A DNA stretch of 64,000 bases from Cytophagales bacterium (GCA_004292855.1 RDXN01000043.1:45302-109301), one strand, 5' to 3'. Shown: positions 43,161-52,347, counted from the stretch's first letter. The notes: generated from the letters alone by a model not told the origin. Program-made: numbers and translations.

Positions 43161-43201
43161 CAAGAAGGGGCGAAGAAACACCGTTTTTTCGCCCCTTCTT
43201 G
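43161..43201 (-). terminator. Hairpin terminator after the oxidoreductase gene
   Basis: A perfect 14-bp stem (from CAAGAAGGGGCGAA at 43161 to its complement ending 43201) with a 13-nt loop. It lies 18 bases after the stop at 43219. There is no long T-run, so it may stop transcription weakly or protect the 3' end. Confidence 0.7.
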
Positions 43202-43218
43202 TACTATAGCTACTTGAT

Positions 43219-44700
43219 TTACACCAGTTTCCAGCCGTCGCGATACTCCCGCTTCACGAACTGATTGGCCTCATCGAAGTTGGTGATTTTCATGTTCGTG
43301 CCATCCCACAACAGCTTTTTGCGGCCCGGATAATCGAAGCCTTTTCCGTCGGCCCGCGCGTTGCGCACGTTGTAGCTCCGAATGGCCAGGTTACCCATCA
43401 ATACCGACTCGGTGAGGGGACCTGAAAAATCGAACGACGACGTCAATTCTTTATGCTCCTTGCTGTTGAAACCGGCTTTGCAGGCCTCCGTCCAGAACAC
43501 CTGATGACCCCACTCGGGCGCGGTGTTGGCGGGCAGGTTGTTACGGTCTACCCTGGGGACTTCCAGTTTTTCGCCACTCTTCGTGTATACTTTAGGATTC
43601 AGACCGTACATGCCACAGGCCAGCAGTCCTTTATCGCCTATGATAAACACCCCGTTTGAGCCGCCATCGTCGCTGAGGGGTTCGCCTTCGGGGAGCATGT
43701 CGGGCCGGAAAGGCTTAATGCCACCGTCCATCCAGGTCATCGTTACCTGTTGTTTGTTTTTGGCCGTGGGCGCAAACTTCATCTGCACACTCGAAGAGGG
43801 TGGGCATCCGTCAGGAATATACTCGGGGGTCCAGTCTTTCAAAAACACCGCGCCAACGCTTGCTTCGACCTCGGTGGGGTAGCCCAGGCCCAGGATACGG
43901 AAGGGGGCGTCCATTTGGTGGCAACCAATATCGCCCAGCGCGCCCGCGCCGAAGTTCCACCACCCCCGCCACTTAAACGGGTGATAGGCAGGCGTATAGC
44001 CCACTTTCTGCGCGGGTCCGAGCCAGGTATCCCAGTCCAGGTCTGTCGGCACCTCGCCAGCCGCCGGGGGCACCGGAATGCCTTGTGGCCACACGGGGCG
44101 GTTGGTCCAGATCTGCACCGCATGGACCTTGCCCAGCAGCCCCTTGTCGAACCACTCGACCATCTGTTTCTGCGCCGGGTTCGACGAGCCTTGGTTACCC
44201 ATTTGCGTCACCACCTTGTATTTACGGGCGGCTTCGGTCAGCATCCGGGCTTCATAAATGTTGTGCGTCATGGGTTTCTGCACGTACACATGCTTACCCA
44301 GTTGCATGGCGGCCATCGCCACCACAGCGTGCGTATGGTCGGCGGTTGAAACCGTCACGGCGTCAATGTTCTTCGCTTCCTTATCGAACATCTGCCGGAA
44401 ATCTTTGTAGCGGGCTGCCTTATCGTGCGTTTTGAACTGGTTTTTGACCTGATCGCGGCTCCAGTCGACATCGCACAGGGCTACAATATTGTTCGCTCCT
44501 TTGTTGAACGAGTTATTCGAGTCGGAAAATCCTTTGCCGGCAATACCCACGCTGGCGATATTCAACTTGTCGGACGGGGCAATAAACCCCTTGCCCAGCA
44601 CGTGCCGGGGCACAATAAAGAAGCTACCCGCTGTAGCCAAAGCACCCGTTTGCAGAAACTGCCGACGAGATGGATTGGCCGAATTGTTTTGATGATCCAT
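43219..44700 (-). CDS. Gfo/Idh/MocA-family oxidoreductase, exported
   Basis: About 493 residues. The N-terminus contains SRRQFLQTGALATAGSFF, a Tat signal. The Rossmann part begins LNIASVGIAGKG, with TADHTHAVVAMAAMQLGKHV and the catalytic-site EKP equivalent YVQKPMTHNI (Gln in place of Glu). The C-terminal domain contains GALGDIGCHQMDAPF. Such proteins oxidise or rearrange sugars in the periplasm with NAD(P); the substrate is unknown. The start is set at 44700, just before the Tat motif. Confidence 0.9.
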   Translation of the reverse strand: MDHQNNSANPSRRQFLQTGALATAGSFFIVPRHVLGKGFIAPSDKLNIASVGIAGKGFSDSNNSFNKGANNIVALCDVDWSRDQVKNQFKTHDKAARYKDFRQMFDKEAKNIDAVTVSTADHTHAVVAMAAMQLGKHVYVQKPMTHNIYEARMLTEAARKYKVVTQMGNQGSSNPAQKQMVEWFDKGLLGKVHAVQIWTNRPVWPQGIPVPPAAGEVPTDLDWDTWLGPAQKVGYTPAYHPFKWRGWWNFGAGALGDIGCHQMDAPFRILGLGYPTEVEASVGAVFLKDWTPEYIPDGCPPSSSVQMKFAPTAKNKQQVTMTWMDGGIKPFRPDMLPEGEPLSDDGGSNGVFIIGDKGLLACGMYGLNPKVYTKSGEKLEVPRVDRNNLPANTAPEWGHQVFWTEACKAGFNSKEHKELTSSFDFSGPLTESVLMGNLAIRSYNVRNARADGKGFDYPGRKKLLWDGTNMKITNFDEANQFVKREYRDGWKLV

Positions 44701-44803
44701 GTATTCGGAGTGAGGTTGAAACGAATCCTGGTTGCCAAACGACAACCGCTTTGCCTTAAAAGCGCGAAATTAGCCCCATTTACCCGTGCGGACCGGGCAA
44801 ACC

Positions 44804-46834
44804 TTACATCTTCAAAATCGTAAACTCGACACGCCGATTCTGACGCCGTTTGTCTTCGGTTTCGTTGGAAGCAATAGGCTTGCTGGGTCCCCAGGCTTTG
44901 GTTTGGACGCGGGTGTAGACAATTCCCTTGTCTTCCAGATAACACTTAACGGCCTCCACGCGGTCTTCGGAAAGCTTCATGTTCGGTTGCCACTCGCCCT
45001 GATTGTCGGTATGCCCCTCCACGAGCAACTCCATGTTGGGGTACTTCACCAGCATGTCGACCACCTTGTTCAGTTCATCGTCGGCACCGGGTTGCAGGTC
45101 GAATTTGCCCTGCTCGAACAACACTTCGCGCATCACAATTTTTTGGCCCGGCTGAATCGGGATCAGGTAGAGGTTGCGCCGGATGTCGCGGAAGCGTTTG
45201 TCTTTGCTTAGGTCGAGGAGTTCGGTCGCCGGGAAATAACCCTCCTTGCTCGCGGTAAGGTTATAAGTTTTCTGGGTGGGCAGAATCATCTTGTATTCAC
45301 CCGTTTCGGGGTCGTACTCCACCTTCGAGATCACCTTGTCTTTCTCGCGAAACAACCCCGACACCACCTCCGAAGCCACGGGCTTACGACTCTGCGCGTC
45401 GAGCACCTGCCCCGAGATAATCGCTACCGGATCGGGTTTGATAGACGGAAACAGTTTGAGCCGGAAAATGTCGTTTTCGCCCAGCGAGTTGGTTTCCGAA
45501 CTCAGGTAAGCAAACTCCCCGGAGGCCGGAATTGTAAAATAACCATCCCAATTGGGGGTATTGATGGCTGGTCCTAAGTTTTCGGGTTCACTCCAAACAG
45601 TCCAACTATCATCTTGCCGACGGGTCACGAAAATATCACCCTCTCCGTAACCGGAATGCCCCTCCGACGTAAAATAGATGGTCCGGCTGTCGGCTCCGAT
45701 AAACGGCGAACTTTCGGTGGCTGCCGAGTTAACCACTGTGCCCATGTGTTTAGGGGCCGTCCAGCTAAAATCTTCATTCCGAAACGACACGTACAAATCA
45801 CGGTCGCCGAGGGCGTCCTTTTTTTGCATGGCCAGCACAATCACTTTTCCATCGGGCGAGACAGTGAATTCAAGTTTGTTTTCGTGGTGGAGATTTCGGT
45901 TGTCGGCCATCCGGCACTCAAGCGGAAACGACCATCCCGATTTGGTCTTTTGCGATTTTGATAAACCATAAACAAGCCCACCATCGGGCTTATATACATT
46001 GATCAGGTAGATCGTACGGCCATCGGGCGAAATGCTGCTGATGGCGTTATCGCCGGTGTTGTTAACCGGCGATCCCATATTGGTCGCTTCACTCCAGGTG
46101 GCGGGTTCGCCGGGGGCACCGTTTTGGAGAGTCGACAGCCAAACGTCCTGTGTATTGGGCGACCCCATATTGTCTTTGTGATGGCTACGCGTAAAATACA
46201 GTGAACGGCCATCAGGGGAAATTACGGGGGCTACCTCAAGACCTGACGTGTTGACGGTTTTGCCCAGATTCTCTTTCTCAATCTCCTTCGGTGTCCCTTT
46301 CGACACCAACACGGCTACTGGCACCGGCTTGGGCGAGTCGCTGAGGCCCACGGCGTCGATCTGATTGGGGCCTTTGATGGCTGCGGTTGCCAGGGTAATT
46401 TTCACAGCGTTGCCCACCAACCCGGTGTCTTTGACCATGATCCGCAACACCCCGTCGGGGCGAGGCTCCGGGGAGGCTTTGTAAACCTCGTGTTCATTTC
46501 CCTGCTCGTCGTAGACCACCACCCGCACCACAGCACCGGGGTTTACATTCTCGCCCACGACTACCTGCCGCACGGGCATCGCTTTCTCAAACCCCACATG
46601 TAGCCACTCTTCCACGCCATCGGGGTAGAGGGGCGACCAGGCACAGGGACTCACCCCCAGGGTTGGGAGCTTGTTGGGGCGGCCCAGGGCCTGCACGGCC
46701 CGAAACTGCTGCCCGTAGGCATCGCCCTTTCCTTCCGACGAGGCACCAATAACCCGACTGGCCCATTGAACCGTTTGCGCCCGGCCAACGCTTAGGCCTG
46801 CCATCAGGAAAAGAAAACAAAGTAAACGTCGCAT
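44804..46834 (-). CDS. OmpA-family protein with PD40 beta-propeller
   Basis: About 676 residues with a signal peptide (MRRLLCFLFLMAGLSVGRAQ). An N-terminal beta domain (residues 20-160) is unassigned. Repeats of the WD40-like PD40 type follow (APVISPDGRSLYFTR, SSISPDGRTIYLIN, FTVSPDGKVIVLA, SPFIGADSRTIYFTSEGHSG). A carboxypeptidase-like regulatory domain follows, and then a C-terminal OmpA domain with VEGHTDNQGEWQPNMKLSED and RRVEFTILKM. The protein probably ties the outer membrane to peptidoglycan. The start is the ATG at 46834; a TTG three codons earlier is in frame. Confidence 0.92.
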   Translation of the reverse strand: MRRLLCFLFLMAGLSVGRAQTVQWASRVIGASSEGKGDAYGQQFRAVQALGRPNKLPTLGVSPCAWSPLYPDGVEEWLHVGFEKAMPVRQVVVGENVNPGAVVRVVVYDEQGNEHEVYKASPEPRPDGVLRIMVKDTGLVGNAVKITLATAAIKGPNQIDAVGLSDSPKPVPVAVLVSKGTPKEIEKENLGKTVNTSGLEVAPVISPDGRSLYFTRSHHKDNMGSPNTQDVWLSTLQNGAPGEPATWSEATNMGSPVNNTGDNAISSISPDGRTIYLINVYKPDGGLVYGLSKSQKTKSGWSFPLECRMADNRNLHHENKLEFTVSPDGKVIVLAMQKKDALGDRDLYVSFRNEDFSWTAPKHMGTVVNSAATESSPFIGADSRTIYFTSEGHSGYGEGDIFVTRRQDDSWTVWSEPENLGPAINTPNWDGYFTIPASGEFAYLSSETNSLGENDIFRLKLFPSIKPDPVAIISGQVLDAQSRKPVASEVVSGLFREKDKVISKVEYDPETGEYKMILPTQKTYNLTASKEGYFPATELLDLSKDKRFRDIRRNLYLIPIQPGQKIVMREVLFEQGKFDLQPGADDELNKVVDMLVKYPNMELLVEGHTDNQGEWQPNMKLSEDRVEAVKCYLEDKGIVYTRVQTKAWGPSKPIASNETEDKRRQNRRVEFTILKM

Positions 46835-46951
46835 GGAACGCAAAAGGAGGTAAACGAATTGGCAATGCCTACTGTGTATGCACCGCTCTTGCCAGACCTA
46901 AGCAAAAATGGTGCAAACCCGATTACCGTTGGCTACATTAATCGAGTTTCT

Positions 46952-48079
46952 TTAGTGTAACGTCTTGTGGCGGGTTTCCATATGGTGCCGGGCTAAATCG
47001 GCCCGAAGTTGTTCGGCCTGTTCAATAAACCGCTTGCCGTCGTTGGTATCGTAGCCATTCTGAATCAACCCGTTTGCTTCTTCAATGACCTGATCGGGGC
47101 GGTCGAGCAGCAGATACATGTTGGCCAGGTTGTAGTAGGCCGAGTACCGCATTTTCTGGTCGCGCTTGTCGGAGCCGGCAAATTTGGTTTTGAGTTCATT
47201 AAAATACCCCATAACCGGCTGAAGGTTACCCTCAAAGGTATCGACGGGTTCGGTGGCCGACATGCGCTTGCCTAATTCTTTAATGGCTTTAATGGCTTCC
47301 TGCTGCACCGGGTATTCAGGGTGGCTTTTGGAATCCAGAATCCACAGAAAATCCCGCCCCGAATAAGGCACATAGCCATACCAGTCGTTCAGATTTTTAT
47401 TGACGGTGTTGATGCCCCCCTGTACGTAACCCGCCAACAGTTCGATCATGATTGTTTCTTTGTTCTCGCGCAGGTAATTGTTGAGGTCAACCAAATTCCG
47501 AAACTCTCTGGTGGTGTGGTTCAGCGTGTTAGGAAACGTACCGCTGTCGACGGTGCGGCCCGGAAACCCCGACGACAGGGTTGCGTTCTGCAAAAACCGG
47601 TTGGTCGACACTTGCGCCTGTTGTTTTTCTTCCTGCCGTTTTTCGGTGCGAGTGCTCTCACGTGGCCCCACGATCTGATACCCCCCCGATGCGCTGTAGG
47701 TTAGCTCGTGTTTATAGTAGGTGATGGTTTCGGTCACTTTGCCATCCCGGTCTTTCTTTTCTTCGGTGCGGCTTTTGGTCTCGCTTTTCTCAAACCGGAT
47801 CGACGAGAAATTAATGGTCACGCCTACGGTTGGGCGATTCTCAACCTTGTCATAGCCCGAAAGGCCAATGGCGTCGTAGATATTAACGGGGGGCATAAGC
47901 CGCACAACGGCGGGGGCTACGTTGATGCGAACGCCATAGGTCCGGTCGGCGGGGTCGACATACTCGCGGGGTAGGGTGAGGTAGCTCACGTCGAAATAAA
48001 ACCGGTCGAGGTCAACTTTTTGAGCTTGTGTGGTGAGGCCGACAAACAGGCAAAGAATCAAGAGAAAAGAACGATGCAT
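46952..48079 (-). CDS. Conserved secreted protein, function unknown
   Basis: A 375-residue protein with a signal peptide (MHRSFLLILCLFVGLTTQAQ). The middle is charged (SETKSRTEEKKDRDGKVTET), and residues about 300-360 are helical and TPR-like (YYNLANMYLLLDRPDQVIEE, NDGKRFIEQAEQLRADL). I do not recognise the family. The promoter TATCTTTG at 48114-48121 shares an intergenic region with the divergent transporter gene. Confidence 0.8.
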   Translation of the reverse strand: MHRSFLLILCLFVGLTTQAQKVDLDRFYFDVSYLTLPREYVDPADRTYGVRINVAPAVVRLMPPVNIYDAIGLSGYDKVENRPTVGVTINFSSIRFEKSETKSRTEEKKDRDGKVTETITYYKHELTYSASGGYQIVGPRESTRTEKRQEEKQQAQVSTNRFLQNATLSSGFPGRTVDSGTFPNTLNHTTREFRNLVDLNNYLRENKETIMIELLAGYVQGGINTVNKNLNDWYGYVPYSGRDFLWILDSKSHPEYPVQQEAIKAIKELGKRMSATEPVDTFEGNLQPVMGYFNELKTKFAGSDKRDQKMRYSAYYNLANMYLLLDRPDQVIEEANGLIQNGYDTNDGKRFIEQAEQLRADLARHHMETRHKTLH

Positions 48080-48113
48080 GTGCGTAGAAATGGTTTATGT
48101 ACTGACAGGCACC

Positions 48114-48121
48114 AAAGATAA
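48114..48121 (-). promoter_or_regulatory. -7 promoter element of the secreted protein at 46952
   Basis: TATCTTTG on the minus strand matches TAnnTTTG, about 34 bases before the start codon. Confidence 0.6.
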
Positions 48122-48161
48122 ATAATGCGACGCATTCGGAAGGCATAAGTTGGGTAAGTGG

Positions 48162-48169
48162 TAATTTTG
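48162..48169 (+). promoter_or_regulatory. -7 promoter element of the nucleoside transporter gene
   Basis: TAATTTTG matches TAnnTTTG, about 40 bases before the ATG at 48210. It forms a divergent pair with 48114-48121. Confidence 0.5.
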
Positions 48170-48209
48170 GCTAATTTCCGGCCTTAAACGACTATTTCTC
48201 TAAATCGAG

Positions 48210-49418
48210 ATGAATTCAACAACCCGCATTCAGTTGTCGATCATGATGTTCCTCCAGTTTTTTATGTGGGGAGCCTGGTACGGCCAAATGAGTAAGTACC
48301 TGATGACCACCCTCGGGGCTTCGGGCGATCAGGTGGGCAATGCCTACGCGGCCTTTTCGCTCGCCATGATTATTTCCCCGTTTTTCGTGGGTATGATTGC
48401 CGACCGCTACTTTGCCGCCCAAAAAGTGCTGGGGGTATTGTGTTTGCTGGGGGCGGGCGTACTCTACCTCATCACGCAGAACTCGGACCCGAATTCATTT
48501 TTCATGCTCATTCTGGCCTATTGCCTCACGTTCGCGCCCACACTGGCCCTGACCTCGTCGATTGCCATGCAGCAGATGCGCAGCCCCGAAAATGAGTTTC
48601 CCGGTATTCGGGTGCTCGGCACCGTGGCCTGGATCGTGGTAACAAACATTGTGGGCTACTACGGTTTTGGCGATAATGTCATGATTTATGAATTAGCCAT
48701 GTACACCTCGGTGGTGTTGGGCTTGTTTTCGTTTTTCCTGCCCAATACGCCCCCTAACCCAACAGCCGGGGCCTCGTTTGCGCAGATTCTGGGTTTGGAT
48801 GCCTTCAAACTCTTCAAAGACCGCTCGTTTGCGATCTTCTTCCTCTCGTCGGTGCTCATTTGTATCCCACTCTCGTTCTATTATGCAATGGCCAATCCCT
48901 CGCTGACGGATGGGGGTATGCAGAACGTAGAAAACAAAATGTCGCTGGGGCAGGCGTCCGAGGTGATCTTTATGCTACTTATTCCTTTGGCCTACAGTCG
49001 GTTGGGTGTTAAGAAAATGCTTATCGTGGGTCTGGTAGCCTGGATTTTGCGGTTTATCTGCTTCGGTTACGGCACCGTCTCAACGGAGTGGATGCTCTAC
49101 ATCGCCATCCTGCTCCACGGCGTTTGCTACGACTTTTTCTTCGTGACGGGCCAAATCTATACCGACAACAAGGCGGGTGATCAGATTAAGTCGTCGGCGC
49201 AGGGGTTAATTACGCTCGCCACCTACGGTATCGGCATGGGTATCGGCTCCAAACTGTCGGGTATTGTGTTGGACATGTACACTAAAGACGGCGTGAAAGA
49301 TTGGACTTCGGTCTGGATGGTGCCTGCGGCCATTGCTGCTATCGTGCTGGTGCTGTTCGTACTATTATTCACCGACAAAAAAGCTCTGGTTGCTACGGAC
49401 CAGAAAGTAGCTGTCTAA
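48210..49418 (+). CDS. NupG-type nucleoside permease (MFS)
   Basis: A 402-residue MFS transporter with twelve helices. The N-terminus MNSTTRIQLSIMMFLQFFMW followed by GAWYGQMSKYL is typical of the nucleoside:H+ symporter family (NupG/XapB). The segment GICYDFFFVTGQ-like (HGVCYDFFFVTGQIYTDNKA) is also characteristic. It takes up nucleosides. The stop is directly followed by the ATG of exonuclease III, and a NadR-like kinase lies further downstream. Confidence 0.92.
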   Translation: MNSTTRIQLSIMMFLQFFMWGAWYGQMSKYLMTTLGASGDQVGNAYAAFSLAMIISPFFVGMIADRYFAAQKVLGVLCLLGAGVLYLITQNSDPNSFFMLILAYCLTFAPTLALTSSIAMQQMRSPENEFPGIRVLGTVAWIVVTNIVGYYGFGDNVMIYELAMYTSVVLGLFSFFLPNTPPNPTAGASFAQILGLDAFKLFKDRSFAIFFLSSVLICIPLSFYYAMANPSLTDGGMQNVENKMSLGQASEVIFMLLIPLAYSRLGVKKMLIVGLVAWILRFICFGYGTVSTEWMLYIAILLHGVCYDFFFVTGQIYTDNKAGDQIKSSAQGLITLATYGIGMGIGSKLSGIVLDMYTKDGVKDWTSVWMVPAAIAAIVLVLFVLLFTDKKALVATDQKVAV

Positions 49419-50186
49419 ATGCAAATTCTGACCTACAATCTAAATGGCATTCGCTCGGCCATAAACAAGGGCCTGATCGAGTGGCTCGCTACGCACGAAT
49501 TCGATATTCTTTGTTTTCAGGAAGTGAAAGCCACCCACGATGTAGTCGATCTGACTCCATTTGAGGCCTTGGGCTATCAGTATCATTGGCATGCCGCCGA
49601 GAAAAAAGGCTATTCCGGCGTGGCTACGTTTTCCAAACAAAAACCTGACGCTATCGTGCGGGGTTGCGGCCTGTCAATCTACGATTGCGAGGGACGGATT
49701 CTGCGTGCCGACTTTGGCGACCTCACGGTGCTGAACTGCTATTTTCCGAGTGGCACCTCGGGGGAGGAGCGGCAGGGGGTCAAGATGGCTTTTCTGGCCG
49801 ATTTTTACACGTACGTGCAGGATCTGCGCCAAACCCGTCCTAATCTGGTCGTGGTGGGCGACTATAACATTGCCCATACCGAGCGCGACATCCACGATCC
49901 CGTTCGCAACAAAAACACCACCGGTTTCCTGCCCGAGGAACGTGCCTGGATGGATCGTTGGTTTGCGTCGGGTTTTACAGACTCGTTCCGGCACGCCCAT
50001 CCCGACAAAACCGAATACAGTTGGTGGAGCTACCGGGCGGGTGCCCGCGCTACTAACAAAGGCTGGCGCATCGACTATATTTCTGTCGCCGACACCCTCC
50101 GCGACCGGATCGTGGACGCCGGTCATTTTGGGGAGGTGGTTCACTCTGACCATGCGGGCGTCGTTATTCAATTAGCAAATGAGTGA
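49419..50186 (+). CDS. xth: Exodeoxyribonuclease III (AP endonuclease)
   Basis: A 255-residue DNA repair nuclease of the exonuclease III/APE family. The catalytic blocks are MQILTYNLNGIRSAI, FDILCFQEVKA with the metal-binding Glu, VVGDYNIAHTERDIHDP, and the C-terminal HSDHAGVVIQL with the active His. It cleaves at abasic sites and removes 3' blocks. It starts directly after the transporter stop. The last residues LANE and the stop are encoded by element E8. Confidence 0.95.
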   Translation: MQILTYNLNGIRSAINKGLIEWLATHEFDILCFQEVKATHDVVDLTPFEALGYQYHWHAAEKKGYSGVATFSKQKPDAIVRGCGLSIYDCEGRILRADFGDLTVLNCYFPSGTSGEERQGVKMAFLADFYTYVQDLRQTRPNLVVVGDYNIAHTERDIHDPVRNKNTTGFLPEERAWMDRWFASGFTDSFRHAHPDKTEYSWWSYRAGARATNKGWRIDYISVADTLRDRIVDAGHFGEVVHSDHAGVVIQLANE

Positions 50187-50238
50187 ATGAGTGATTGCAC
50201 TTCTGGCGGACATTCACTCAATCGCTAATTCACTCATT
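50170..50238. repeat. Palindromic element E8 (8-bp units)
   Basis: The left arm (50170-50197) repeats AATGAGTG; the right arm (50211-50238) is the reverse complement of similar words in a shifted order, with 18 of 20 bases matching over the core. It provides the stop of the exonuclease gene and ends four bases before the kinase ATG. The 21-base word at its left arm recurs at 31754. Confidence 0.88.
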
Positions 50239-50242
50239 ACCT

Positions 50243-50761
50243 ATGTCCATCAAACGCATTTGTCTGTACGGCCCCGAGAGTGTGGGGAAAACTACACTGG
50301 GCCGCCAATTAGCCGCCTATTATCAAACGGGGTTCGTGCATGAAGTGGCCCGTGATATGCTCGTGACCAACGACTTTTCGGTGGCCGACATTATCCGAAC
50401 CGGGCAGGCTCAAACCGACGCCGTGTTAGGGGCCACTCAAACGGCCAACCGGCTGCTGATTTGTGACACCGACGTGATTACCACCCAGATTTATGCCGAG
50501 GTCTACCTCGGGCAAATCCCGCCTGTATTATACGATCTGGAAAAGCAGGTGCCTTACAACCTGTATTTGTTGCTCGACATCGACGTGCCGTGGGTAGCCG
50601 ACGGCCTGCGCGACCTGGGCCATCGACGGACCGAATTGTTTGCCCGTTTCAAAACGGCTCTGGACAGTCGCGGCATCGCCTACGTGCGCGTGTCGGGCGA
50701 TTGGGCCGCGCGGTGGGCAACCGTAGTCGAGGCTATCGACGCCCTGCTGACCGTTGCCTAA
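50243..50761 (+). CDS. NadR-like nicotinamide-nucleotide kinase (AAA ATPase)
   Basis: A 172-residue P-loop protein starting MSIKRICLYGPESVGKTTLG, with Walker A GPESVGKTT. The block LICDTDVITTQIYAEVYLGQ and LLLDIDVPWVADGLRDLGHR match the ribosylnicotinamide kinase domain of NadR. It would phosphorylate nicotinamide riboside in NAD salvage. The start is set at 50243, because the longer frame runs through element E8. A nucleoside-type transporter two genes upstream could supply the substrate. Confidence 0.87.
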   Translation: MSIKRICLYGPESVGKTTLGRQLAAYYQTGFVHEVARDMLVTNDFSVADIIRTGQAQTDAVLGATQTANRLLICDTDVITTQIYAEVYLGQIPPVLYDLEKQVPYNLYLLLDIDVPWVADGLRDLGHRRTELFARFKTALDSRGIAYVRVSGDWAARWATVVEAIDALLTVA

Positions 50762-50828
50762 ACAGTTGTGATCCAATACCTCTAAAAATGCGTATGTTTA
50801 CCCACAACCGGCCTGCTTCGGCTCCTGT

Positions 50829-52259
50829 ATGGTAAACGTGTTTCCGACATACACCTTGTTCCGTATTTTTCTGGATGGCATGCTCACGATGATGATCGTG
50901 TACGCGCTTTTGTCGTTTTGGCAAGAGCGAAAAGCCATCTACTGGCAATACGCCGTGTACATGACCTGTATGCTTATTACGTTCCGGCTCGACGATAGTG
51001 ACTATCAGAGGGCCGACTACGCACCCGGTGCTAACTATTGGGTGGCCACCCTGGAGTCGATTGCGTTTATCCTTTATATCCGGTTCGCCATTCTGCTCAT
51101 CAACATCCCCCAAAACGACCCCTTCAGTTACCGGCTGCTGCGCTACATGATGGCCCTTTTGGCGGGGTCGGTGGTCATCGATACGGTGCTATGGCTCGTG
51201 GGTGTTTCCGATGTTGTGCGTAGCAACCTATACACTGTAAACCGGTTTGTGCTGGCTGGCCTGGCTCTGGTGGTCGTGCCCCGCTTTTTTCGGCTGCGCC
51301 AACCCGTTGTGGCCTACTTTATCACCGGGTCGTTTTTTTTCGTGCTGGGTTGTCTCATTGCCCTGATAATCAACTTCATGCCCTCGTTGTTCACGCGGGA
51401 GCCTAACCACCCGCTCACGTATCCGGTCAGCTACATCCAGGTGGGGGTGGTGCTTGAAACGCTTTGCTTCACGCTTGGCTTGTCGCGCCTGAATGGCCAA
51501 ACGGAAGCCGACAAACGGGCTGTGCAGGCTCAATTGATCGAACAACTCCGGGAAAACGAACGGAAACAGCAAAAACTTCAATCCATCCGCGACGACATTG
51601 CCCGCGACCTGCACGACGAACTGGGGGCCGATTTGGGTGGCATCGGGATGTTGGCACAGGCCGCCCGACAACAACTGGCTACCCGCCCCGACGAAGCCCT
51701 CGATAAACTGGCCCTTATCAGTGGGTCGGCCCGGCGGGTGGTGGCCACCATGCGCGAGATCATCTGGAACCTGAATTCGGTTCACAATACCCTGCAAAAC
51801 GTGGTGGCCCGGCTCGAAGAAACGGCCCGCACACTCCTGAGCCAACAGGCCATCGCGTTGCACCTGGAATTGCCCGCTCCGCATATCGACGGCACCTTGC
51901 CTGCCGAATACCGCCGGGATTTGTTTCTCCTGTTCAAAGAAGCCCTTCACAACCTGATCCGTCACTCGGCCGCGACCCATGCCCGCATCCGGTTGAGCGT
52001 GGAGCCGCTCCCCGACAATCGCGCCCTGATCCGGCTTAGTGTGCAGGACAACGGGCGGGGATTCGATCCCGAAGCCGTGGGGGTGGGCGGCAACGGACTT
52101 CGGAGTATGCAGCAACGGGCGGTGTCGCTTGGTGGGTCGCTACACATCCACTCGCACCGGGGCGAGGGCACCACCCTCCGCTTTACTGGGCCGGTGGAGG
52201 GGATATTATTTACCGAGACCGAAGCCGGACAACCCCTGGCCGAAGAGACCAAATGGTAG
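50829..52259 (+). CDS. Sensor histidine kinase (NarL-type, HisKA_3), orphan
   Basis: A 476-residue membrane kinase. About seven transmembrane helices fill residues 1-215 (7TM-like sensor). The dimerisation and phosphoacceptor helix reads IARDLHDELGADLGGIGMLA, with His at the HDELG box. The ATPase domain includes LFLLFKEALHNLIRHSAATH and VGGNGLRSMQQRAVSLGG. Kinases of this type pair with NarL-like regulators, but none is adjacent; an ECF sigma gene follows after 88 bases. Confidence 0.92.
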   Translation: MVNVFPTYTLFRIFLDGMLTMMIVYALLSFWQERKAIYWQYAVYMTCMLITFRLDDSDYQRADYAPGANYWVATLESIAFILYIRFAILLINIPQNDPFSYRLLRYMMALLAGSVVIDTVLWLVGVSDVVRSNLYTVNRFVLAGLALVVVPRFFRLRQPVVAYFITGSFFFVLGCLIALIINFMPSLFTREPNHPLTYPVSYIQVGVVLETLCFTLGLSRLNGQTEADKRAVQAQLIEQLRENERKQQKLQSIRDDIARDLHDELGADLGGIGMLAQAARQQLATRPDEALDKLALISGSARRVVATMREIIWNLNSVHNTLQNVVARLEETARTLLSQQAIALHLELPAPHIDGTLPAEYRRDLFLLFKEALHNLIRHSAATHARIRLSVEPLPDNRALIRLSVQDNGRGFDPEAVGVGGNGLRSMQQRAVSLGGSLHIHSHRGEGTTLRFTGPVEGILFTETEAGQPLAEETKW

Positions 52260-52347
52260 GTTGTAGGGTTATTTTTAGGTAAATCCTTGACATACACGGC
52301 CCTTTTTGCGTACTTACCTCGCTCACTGTGTGTCTTGACGTTTCGTA

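Noticed and set aside
7757..50242. REP elements with a RAYT transposase, or insertion sequences
   Set aside because: The palindromes differ in sequence from one site to another, no transposase gene is in the window, and no target-site duplications were found by eye.
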